Positions 7,793 to 14,309 of a stretch of 37,112 nt of DNA are shown piece after piece. The DNA lies in the NCBI GenBank assembly GCA_003150315.1, contig QAML01000054.1:1-37112 (forward strand), in the 5' to 3' direction. Position 1 is the stretch's first letter, and each line of letters starts with the position of its first letter. A program made the position numbers and the translations under genes. The notes below the pieces were generated by a model. That model had not been told where the DNA came from. It saw only the letters and a list, made by a program, of their open reading frames with translations, and made no database searches. Source of the stretch: Prevotellaceae bacterium (GTDB lineage: Bacteria; Bacteroidota; Bacteroidia; Bacteroidales; Bacteroidaceae).

Positions 7793-10700
7793 ATGAACAA
7801 GGCAAAATTACTTTCCACAATCCTCCTTGCAGGAACATCACTCTTTGTTTCGGGTCAGACCAACATTCCCGAATCGCCCGCGTGGGACGTATATCCCGAC
7901 ACATGGGTTGCCACCGACGGCGCGGGGCGCGTGATGCCCGGCAACGCGGACGTGGGCGACTATAAATACGGCAAACAGCACACAGTGGGTATTTTCTATG
8001 TAACGTGGCACACTTCCAACCTCAATAACATGCACTCTCCCTACGGCGCAGACGTTTCCAAGGTTTTGGAAAACGACCCCAACGCACGCAAAGATAAAAA
8101 CAATGCCGCGTGGCAGCCGCAATATTACAACTCCTACCATTGGGGCGAACCCGAAATGGGATATTTCCTCTCTGCCGACCCGTTTGTCATTCGCCGCGAC
8201 GTGTCCATGCTTGCCGATGCGGGAGTGGATGTTCTTATTCTCGATGTTACTAACGCCGTGAGGTATTGGGATGAATGGGAAGCCCTGTGCAAAGTGCTCA
8301 CCGACATGAAAGCCGAAGGAAACAAAGTGCCGCAAATATGTTTCTGGAGCTTCAACGGCGAGGCAATATACGTGGTGCAGGAAATTTACGACCTTTTCTA
8401 TTCCAAAGGAAAGTATAAGGATTTGTGGTTCTACTGGTATGGCAAACCGCTGCTGCTTTATAACGCCACACCAATCAATGATGCCAACGGCGCGGGGCAT
8501 AAACTGCGCAACTATCTCTATAATCCCAACGCCGCAACCAATCCCAACAATCCCCATTACGGAGACCCTCTGTACACATCGGAATATCTCACCGACTATC
8601 CCGACTATATAAAAGATTTCTTCACTCTTCGCAACATGTGGTGGGGATATGCAAAATGGTACGGCAGCAAATATGTCGGAACAGAAGACAACTGGGCGTT
8701 CGGATATGAGATGCACACACTCGGCTCCTACCGGGCAGAAGACCTCGTGTCCCGTCATAAAGGAAAATATGAGGAATATGCCGTTACGCCCGCGCAACAT
8801 CCCTCCTCGATGGTGGGAAAATGCTGGACACGAAAGGGAGGCGAACCGCAACTCGACGAATACGACATGCCCGTACCGCAATATGTGGAAAGCGCAGGCA
8901 GGGTTGTTGACGACCCCGAGAGCTACGGCATATACTTTCAGGAACGTTGGGACGAAGCTCTCAGCGTTAATCCCGACTTCATCTATCTTAACGACTGGAA
9001 CGAATATACTGCAGGAAAATATGCGGGAAACAACCTGACATTCATGCGTCGCAGCAACAACGGATTCCATTTCATTGACCAATACAACGCGGAATTCAAC
9101 CGCACAATAGGACCGGTGAAAGGAAGATATACCGACAATTATTACATGCAAATGGCTGCAAACATCCGAAAATACAAGGGCGTGAGAAACATTCCCCAAA
9201 ACTTCGGAATTGCAGCGCAGGATGTTTCAAAACCCGACCCTTCCGCATGGGAAAAAATCAAGACTGAATATCGCGATACCAAAGGTGATATAACACACCG
9301 CTCTTACGGCGGATACGGCGGGCTTCGCTATACTGACGAACTGGGACGCAACGACATAGTTCTCTCGAAAATTGCCGTTACAACCGACAGCATTTATTTT
9401 TATGTCGAATCAAAGGACAATCTCACGCCTTGCGAAAACGACAACTGGATGCTTCTTTTCATAGATTCCGACAACAACCACTCCACAGGTTGGAACGGTT
9501 ACGACTATGTGGTGAACAAAACAATAGAAAACGGGAAAGTTTCCTCTATTATGAGTTGCGGCGGCGACGTTTCCACGTGGAAGAAAACGGCAGATGCGCA
9601 CCTGAACGTAAACGGAAACAAACTCGTTGTGGCGGTTTCAAGAAAAGATTTGAAACTTACGGGAGACAACATTACTTTCGACTTCAAATGGGTTGACAAT
9701 CCCAGGGATTTTGATTCGCCCATAGGACTTGCCACCGCAGGAGACGCAGCTCCCAACCGACGTTTCAATTATCGTTTCATCTGGCACAGATATGGCAGCG
9801 AACAAGTCTCGGCAAAGGAAAAACTCATAGAACTTATTGACAAATGCAGCAGTTCCAAGCTCACCGAAAGCCATTCTTACGGCAAAAATCCGGGAATGGT
9901 GGCAGATTCCGCCGTAGTTGCGCGTTACGAAGAGGCATTCAAAAACGCATATTCGCAGGCTTCGCTCGAACTTGACGACAGTTATTACGAAAATGCGGCA
10001 GAAGAATTGAACGATGCGGCTCAAGCTTTGAAAAACGCGCCCACCGTGCCACTGGCAGACGGCTACTATTTCATAACAAGTGCCAACCCCGCCTACACAA
10101 ATACAACTATCGCCATTGACCAGTCAAGTGTAAACGCAAAGGTGATGCACTGGCGGGAGATAAACGAGGACCGTGCGAATTTTGTATGGAAAATAACTGC
10201 CGACAAAGGCGGCTACGTCATTCAGAATTACTTCTCGTCGCTATACGCAAACAAGAGCACGCTCAACAATTCAAGTTCCACAATCCGGTTAACCGACACA
10301 ATCGGTGCGAAACAGCTTATAACTCCTCTCAACCACGCCGGACAATTCACCATAACCAATGAAGTTTATCCCGTTCCCTATTACCAGAAAAACGGAGAGA
10401 ACGGTATTGCCACAAGCGGCTATGTTTCTTCGAAAGAGGGCGGAGCAAATTCGTGCGCTGCCTGGAAATTTGTGAATGCCGACGGATATTTCATACGCAA
10501 TCTAAAGAATCCGCTGGACTCTGTGGCTCGTCTTGCGAAAGAAAAGGTTCTCTCTTCGGTGGTTATCAGAGACGGCAGTCCCGATCCCCTTTCTCCGGCA
10601 TACAATACGGCTCTGAAACCGCTCATTGACCGTCTTGCCGCGCTTTTAGCCAAAGATACGGTGCTCGACATCCATTCCATTACCAAAGCCGACATAGATA

Positions 10701-12079
10701 CTCTTGCGCAAGCCTATGACAATTTGCTCGCCATCTGGCCTGACACTGCCGAACTCTCACTTGTGTGCCGCCAAACGGAATCTTTTCTGAACAACAGCAC
10801 CTGCGGCGACGAAGTGGGTGAGGCTTCCGATGAAGCATATTCGGCATTGCAAAAGCAATATGAGGCAACTCTTGCAAAGCGTCCGTTCTATGCTTTCCTG
10901 CGCCGCGACATCGATTCGCTTACATCGGCTCTCCGCGAAAAACTTTCCTATGCTTCCACAGCCGTAAACTATCCCGCAGAGGATATATGGTATCACATCA
11001 CGAGCCAAGACACTACCGCCGCTTCTTCTGTCAATCCTTATGGAGAATGTATCTATGCTTCCGGCGGCAATATCAGTGCTTCGGTTTACAGGGAGGGGAA
11101 ACCCGAAGAAAACAATCATAAAGTGCGTGCAGCATGGCGGTTCGTTAGCCTCGGCAAAGGCACATACGCCATACAGAATGCCGGTAGCGGCTGGTATCTC
11201 GGCACATGCGCCAAAGAAGGAGAGACTTTGAAAATGAGCGAAAGCCCCGTGGCATATAAATTAGAATTTATCGGCAACAGGCAATGGGCACTGCGCAACT
11301 TGGAGAACGGTTTGCGTGTAGCCAACATCAGCAAACGCCGCAACATAAGTCTCAAAGCCGATTCGGCGCAACTGAACATGCCTGCGTCGTGGTATGTTTC
11401 GCGAGTAACCACAAACGACCTGCGCGATTCGCTCAACTTTGTGGAGGGTTCGCTCAGCGTTCTTACGCTTCCCTACTCCCAGACAGTGCTGCCGCAAACC
11501 GTGAACGGCGAGGAAATGAAGTTCTATGTGGTGAGCGGTTCAAAGCTCGACGCCACGGGAAAGACCATTGCAATAGACATGACCGAATATGGCGAAACCA
11601 CAGTGCCCGCAGGCTATCCGTTAATCTGTATCATAGGAAACGAATACAAGGTTACGTCATACATTCCCTTCCACACATTCCCCGAAACCGACGGCGAAGT
11701 GGTAACCCGGGGTATGACCGTGAACGGACTTGTAGGTATGCTGAAAACAACAACCATACAAAACGACACATGCGGATATTTCAGCATCAGGAGCGTTGTG
11801 CCCATGACCTCAAAGCGCATAATACAGGCACAAAGCGGATATTTGAACGCCACATCCGTTGCCAACCTTGACAACGTCCCCACCGACCTCACGGCAAACG
11901 TGAGCGGAAACGGGCTAACCAACAGCATTTCAGAAATCACAGGCATGCGGGACGAAACAGTCGACGTGTTCAGCGTTGAGGGCGTAAGGGTGAGACAAGG
12001 AATAAAGATGTCGCAGGCACTGAAGCATCTCGCTCCCGGCATATACATCATAGGAAACCGCAAGTTTGTTGTGAAATAA
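7793..12079 (+). CDS. Large secreted GH71/99-like multidomain protein (paralogue 2)
   Basis: This 1428-residue exported protein has a signal peptide (MNKAKLLSTILLAGTSLFVS). Residues about 25-480 repeat the GH71/99-like barrel of its upstream neighbour nearly motif for motif. Residues about 491-665 repeat its CBM9/DOMON-like domain. It then carries about 760 residues the neighbour lacks: a helical linker (about 670-750), a ricin- or fascin-like beta-rich module beginning GYYFITSANP (about 753-905), a second helical stretch (about 915-1060), a second similar beta-rich module beginning WYHITSQD (about 1062-1205), a beta-rich region (about 1207-1380) and a tail (VFSVEGVRVRQG to LAPGIYIIGNRKFVVK) like a type IX secretion sorting domain. 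This suggests surface display or release, with extra carbohydrate-binding modules. The substrate is unknown. It probably arose by tandem duplication followed by gain or loss of the C-terminal half. Confidence 0.85.
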   Translation: MNKAKLLSTILLAGTSLFVSGQTNIPESPAWDVYPDTWVATDGAGRVMPGNADVGDYKYGKQHTVGIFYVTWHTSNLNNMHSPYGADVSKVLENDPNARKDKNNAAWQPQYYNSYHWGEPEMGYFLSADPFVIRRDVSMLADAGVDVLILDVTNAVRYWDEWEALCKVLTDMKAEGNKVPQICFWSFNGEAIYVVQEIYDLFYSKGKYKDLWFYWYGKPLLLYNATPINDANGAGHKLRNYLYNPNAATNPNNPHYGDPLYTSEYLTDYPDYIKDFFTLRNMWWGYAKWYGSKYVGTEDNWAFGYEMHTLGSYRAEDLVSRHKGKYEEYAVTPAQHPSSMVGKCWTRKGGEPQLDEYDMPVPQYVESAGRVVDDPESYGIYFQERWDEALSVNPDFIYLNDWNEYTAGKYAGNNLTFMRRSNNGFHFIDQYNAEFNRTIGPVKGRYTDNYYMQMAANIRKYKGVRNIPQNFGIAAQDVSKPDPSAWEKIKTEYRDTKGDITHRSYGGYGGLRYTDELGRNDIVLSKIAVTTDSIYFYVESKDNLTPCENDNWMLLFIDSDNNHSTGWNGYDYVVNKTIENGKVSSIMSCGGDVSTWKKTADAHLNVNGNKLVVAVSRKDLKLTGDNITFDFKWVDNPRDFDSPIGLATAGDAAPNRRFNYRFIWHRYGSEQVSAKEKLIELIDKCSSSKLTESHSYGKNPGMVADSAVVARYEEAFKNAYSQASLELDDSYYENAAEELNDAAQALKNAPTVPLADGYYFITSANPAYTNTTIAIDQSSVNAKVMHWREINEDRANFVWKITADKGGYVIQNYFSSLYANKSTLNNSSSTIRLTDTIGAKQLITPLNHAGQFTITNEVYPVPYYQKNGENGIATSGYVSSKEGGANSCAAWKFVNADGYFIRNLKNPLDSVARLAKEKVLSSVVIRDGSPDPLSPAYNTALKPLIDRLAALLAKDTVLDIHSITKADIDTLAQAYDNLLAIWPDTAELSLVCRQTESFLNNSTCGDEVGEASDEAYSALQKQYEATLAKRPFYAFLRRDIDSLTSALREKLSYASTAVNYPAEDIWYHITSQDTTAASSVNPYGECIYASGGNISASVYREGKPEENNHKVRAAWRFVSLGKGTYAIQNAGSGWYLGTCAKEGETLKMSESPVAYKLEFIGNRQWALRNLENGLRVANISKRRNISLKADSAQLNMPASWYVSRVTTNDLRDSLNFVEGSLSVLTLPYSQTVLPQTVNGEEMKFYVVSGSKLDATGKTIAIDMTEYGETTVPAGYPLICIIGNEYKVTSYIPFHTFPETDGEVVTRGMTVNGLVGMLKTTTIQNDTCGYFSIRSVVPMTSKRIIQAQSGYLNATSVANLDNVPTDLTANVSGNGLTNSISEITGMRDETVDVFSVEGVRVRQGIKMSQALKHLAPGIYIIGNRKFVVK

Positions 12080-12110
12080 CCCCTGACAGCCTGCGTCCCG
12101 AAACTTTTAC

Positions 12111-12149
12111 CGCGCAATCCGGAGCCTAACGGCAAATCCGGGTTGCGCG
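12111..12149 (+). terminator. GC-rich hairpin after GH71/99-like gene 2
   Basis: A 13-bp stem (12111-12123 with 12137-12149, one G-U pair) has a 13-nt loop and lies 31 nt after the stop codon. There is no U-tract, so it may protect the mRNA 3' end or act with Rho rather than be a classical terminator. Confidence 0.45.
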
Positions 12150-12280
12150 TGCCTTATGTACGCCCCGCCAACCCGTTTTCCACATCCCGGACGGCACATT
12201 TTCCGCACAGCATCACACAAAAACGCCGCACAATGCCCCATAATCACCATTTTATAAATGGTTATACCCACTTTAAGGTA

Positions 12281-12311
12281 TTGCAGGCAAAACAACTACT
12301 CCATACCTTTG
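12281..12311 (+). promoter_or_regulatory. Bacteroidota promoter of candidate small RNA 1
   Basis: TTG at 12281-12283 and TACCTTTG at 12304-12311 are 20 nt apart, the canonical -33/-7 layout. Transcription should begin near 12317. No protein gene follows for about 700 nt on this strand. Confidence 0.65.
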
Positions 12312-12316
12312 CAAAC

Positions 12317-12480
12317 GATAAATCGATGTTTCATAGCGGATGCACCCGGAACATTCCGGAAAGTGTCAGTTTCACGCCGCGAGGCGGTAAATCCGCGTTA
12401 AGATTTAATTGTTATGTATCTTGTTCGAAAAGGGAGATATCATGCAGCTTGAAAGTCATGGTATCTCCGCTTTTGTTTTC
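12317..12480 (+). ncRNA. Candidate structured small RNA 1
   Basis: A transcription unit of about 160 nt is bounded by the promoter above and an intrinsic terminator: a 12-bp stem 12433-12444 with 12457-12468 (one G-U pair), followed by GCTTTTGTTTT. Inside, GCGGAT (12336-12341) pairs with ATCCGC (12391-12396). This encloses two hairpins: CCGGA/TCCGG (12346-12350, 12355-12359) and CGCC-GCGA-GGCG (12375-12386), the latter with a GNRA tetraloop. The result is a possible three-way junction. A further AAGAT/ATCTT hairpin (12400-12422) precedes the terminator. No start codon leads to a plausible protein. It does not show the SRP RNA, tmRNA, RNase P or 6S signatures I know; a leader of a lost gene is an alternative. 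Confidence 0.6.
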
Positions 12481-12604
12481 CGCCCGTCCCCGCAAAATCC
12501 CTGCACCGCGCACACAAAAAACACCCCGACCCGCATAGCAAAACACCGTGAGCAAACGCTCCAAAACACCACGCTGCCGCTCATGTTTTTGCCTTCATTT
12601 TTGC

Positions 12605-12676
12605 CCCTTTTGTAAGTCTTTGTGATTCAGATGTTTGAAAAGGCGAAAAATATAAGCCATGTGTGTTTTTTCATGC
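12605..12676 (+). repeat. Palindromic intergenic element, copy C (short form)
   Basis: It has the left block (TTTTGTAAGTCTTTGTGATT, CAGATGTTTGAAAAGGCG, AAAAATA) joined directly to the right block (TAAGCCATGTGTGTTTTTTC). The central palindrome is missing, as if lost by internal deletion. The stretch from here to 12816 shows no gene. Confidence 0.75.
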
Positions 12677-12816
12677 CCCGGGAAACGTCAAAAAAACGGC
12701 ATGTACGGCATCATTCAAACACCGAAAAACACAGGAAAACGCACGTCATAAAAATTGCATGTGAACATATTTGCCGCCAAAACGGCACGCATTTTTCACG
12801 ACATAGGGGTCAGGGC

Positions 12817-12880
12817 AAAAAAAATGGGATACCGCCGTATCCCAATCTTGTTAACCTTAAATCTAATACTATGAAAAACA
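12817..12880 (-). ncRNA. Candidate small RNA 2 (about 64 nt)
   Basis: On the minus strand a canonical promoter (12886-12916) is followed after about 35 nt by a perfect 8-bp hairpin: TGGGATAC and GTATCCCA with a 4-nt loop, 12825-12844 on the plus strand. Eight U residues follow (12817-12824). The predicted transcript is about 64 nt with an unstructured 5' part containing TAGTATTAGATTTAAGGTTA. It does not lead into a gene: the next minus-strand gene is more than 9 kb away. It may be a small regulatory RNA or a constitutive short transcript. The overlapping 28-codon plus-strand reading frame looks like a shadow of this unit. Confidence 0.6.
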
Positions 12881-12885
12881 CATTG

Positions 12886-12916
12886 CAAATGTACAAAATC
12901 ACAAACATATTGCAAA
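12886..12916 (-). promoter_or_regulatory. Canonical promoter of candidate small RNA 2
   Basis: Reading the minus strand, TTTG (12913-12916) and TACATTTG (12886-12893) are separated by 19 nt, an exact fit to the Bacteroidota -33/-7 consensus. Confidence 0.7.
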
Positions 12917-12997
12917 CACCGCAAAGAAAAAAGTTATTGGATTTAGCTTTTTTATGATAGCTGCGCCACAAAACGGCTATGCTTTAACAGAAATATG

Positions 12998-13005
12998 TAA
13001 TTTTG
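12998..13005 (+). promoter_or_regulatory. -7 box just before the methyltransferase-like gene
   Basis: TAATTTTG followed by C ends 8 nt before the ATG at 13014. If used, the mRNA would have almost no leader. It argues against the earlier in-frame start at 12954. No clear -33 element is seen. Confidence 0.4.
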
Positions 13006-13013
13006 CAGCCGAA

Positions 13014-13619
13014 ATGAGTACGTGGAGGAAGGAAATAGTAAGATTTTTCGTGCGGTTGCGGCGCATTCGCCACCGCAACGGATACGGAGTGCACTCACCC
13101 TTTGCCTACGGATTCATAAAGGGAGTGGTTTACGAACACGCCCGCTATTACGCATACAAAAACCTTAAAAAACGTCGCCGCAAGCGTCGCCACGGCGAAC
13201 GCGGGCTTTCCGCCCGCGCCGACAAACTGATGTTTCGCATAGCCAACTATTGTCATCCCGCGCAAGCCTCACTCATAGGCATACGCTCCGCACTCACGGC
13301 AGAATATGTGGCAGCCGGAAGCAGCAAAGCCGCAATATCCATATATCCCGTGGCAGACAGCCTGCCCGCCAGGGCACACGAATTCGTATATGCCGCACCC
13401 GGCACGGATTTCCTCACGGCATTTCACATCACAGCCCAATCCTGCAACGACAACACCTTTTTCGCCGCAGCGGGAATACACTCCTCGCGCCGGGCACAAA
13501 GCAACTGGAAAGAAATATGCGCCGACCCCAAAGCCATTGTAACCTTCGACCTTCACGAAATAGGACTCGTATTCTTCAACAAAAACCTCAACAAGCAAAA
13601 CTACACCGTAAGTTTTTGA
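13014..13619 (+). CDS. Degenerate class I SAM-methyltransferase-like protein
   Basis: This is a 201-residue protein whose N-terminus (RRIRHRNGYGVHSPFAYGFI, then YYAY) matches a family of putative O-methyltransferases common in Bacteroidota, where the sequence HG(F/Y)G(I/V)HSPF is a signature. The glycine-rich SAM motif (DxGxGxG-like) expected about residues 65-100 is not recognisable here, and a Lys/Arg-rich run (KNLKKRRRKRRH) lies at about residues 46-58. It may have lost catalysis or be undergoing decay. The start at 13014 is chosen over 12954 because a -7 box overlaps the intervening codons. It stands alone, with a promoter of the following gene 85 nt downstream. Confidence 0.65.
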   Translation: MSTWRKEIVRFFVRLRRIRHRNGYGVHSPFAYGFIKGVVYEHARYYAYKNLKKRRRKRRHGERGLSARADKLMFRIANYCHPAQASLIGIRSALTAEYVAAGSSKAAISIYPVADSLPARAHEFVYAAPGTDFLTAFHITAQSCNDNTFFAAAGIHSSRRAQSNWKEICADPKAIVTFDLHEIGLVFFNKNLNKQNYTVSF

Positions 13620-13703
13620 AAACATCACCATGCACCGCAAACCGCAAACCACGTTTTATTTCAAAGAATTAACATGCGGCAATGAAATTTCTTTCTATTT
13701 TTC

Positions 13704-13733
13704 TTGCTTATTCGGAATAACATTGTAATTTTG
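13704..13733 (+). promoter_or_regulatory. Canonical promoter of the DUF2795 gene
   Basis: TTG (13704-13706) and TAATTTTG (13726-13733) are 19 nt apart. The leader to the ATG at 13765 would be about 25 nt, A-rich and without a Shine-Dalgarno sequence. Confidence 0.65.
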
Positions 13734-13764
13734 CGCCGTTTTCAAAATAAACGCTTATAAAACT

Positions 13765-13986
13765 ATGTATTGGACACTTGAATTAGCTTCGAAACTCGAA
13801 GACGCGCCATGGCCAGCCACAAAAGACGAATTAATTGACTATGCCACTCGATCGGGTGCCCCGATGGAAGTTATCGAAAACCTTCAGGAATTGGAAGACG
13901 AAGGTGAAGTGTATGAAAACATCGAGGATGTATGGCCCGACTATCCCACAAAAGAAGATTTCTTCTTCAATGAGGAGGAATACTAA
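13765..13986 (+). CDS. DUF2795 family small acidic protein
   Basis: This is a 73-residue acidic protein. Its pattern (MYWTLELASKLEDAPWPATK, DELIDYATRSGAP, VIENLQELEDEGEVYENIED, WPDYPT) matches the DUF2795 family, which is widespread in Bacteroidota and of unknown function. It has no signal peptide or membrane segment. It is framed by its own promoter and a strong terminator, so it is monocistronic and perhaps highly expressed. The family name is recalled from sequence pattern, not searched. Confidence 0.88.
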   Translation: MYWTLELASKLEDAPWPATKDELIDYATRSGAPMEVIENLQELEDEGEVYENIEDVWPDYPTKEDFFFNEEEY

Positions 13987-14015
13987 GCTTTCTGCGATAA
14001 AACAAACCATTAAAT

Positions 14016-14055
14016 ATATTCGCGGCAAACACCCCCGGTTGTTTGCCGCGAATAT
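14016..14055 (+). terminator. Intrinsic terminator after the DUF2795 gene
   Basis: A perfect 16-bp stem (14016-14031 with 14040-14055) with an 8-nt loop is followed by GTTTTT, 30 nt after the stop codon. The gap from here to topA shows only a -7 box. Confidence 0.88.
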
Positions 14056-14270
14056 GTTTTTCAAGTCAGTGGGAAAACTCGCGAATCCCATGCCGCATTT
14101 TGTATGGCGTTTCCCGAAATAATCATAAAGAAACGCATGCGGCGCACAAAATCAGCCAAAAACAACCGAACTGCAAGTTTCGCTCATGCACTTTTGACGC
14201 ATTTTAATTCCGACAAAGGGTTTTTATAAATTAAAGCATCTCTTTTCATTCACTATCAAAGATTTTTCCA

Positions 14271-14278
14271 TACTTTTG
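14271..14278 (+). promoter_or_regulatory. -7 box for the topA operon
   Basis: TACTTTTG followed by CA lies 32 nt before the topA ATG and fits TAnnTTTG; the -33 element is not clear. Confidence 0.5.
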
Positions 14279-14309
14279 CAACCCAAAGAAACAAGCAAAG
14301 AGGAAATTA

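Noticed and set aside
7838..9199. 453-codon minus-strand frame opposite GH71/99-like gene 2
   Set aside because: Antisense shadow of a conserved barrel; a similar shadow is seen opposite the paralogue.
12317..12480. Candidate RNA 1 as SRP RNA, 6S RNA, tmRNA or RNase P RNA
   Set aside because: It lacks the SRP GGUCAGG/GGAAGCAGCC loop, a 6S long hairpin with central bubble, a tmRNA CCA end and tag frame, and the RNase P GAGGAAAGUCC core.
12871..12957. 28-codon plus-strand peptide beginning MKNTLQMYK
   Set aside because: It overlies the minus-strand promoter of candidate small RNA 2 and has no plus-strand promoter; the minus-strand signals explain the sequence better.
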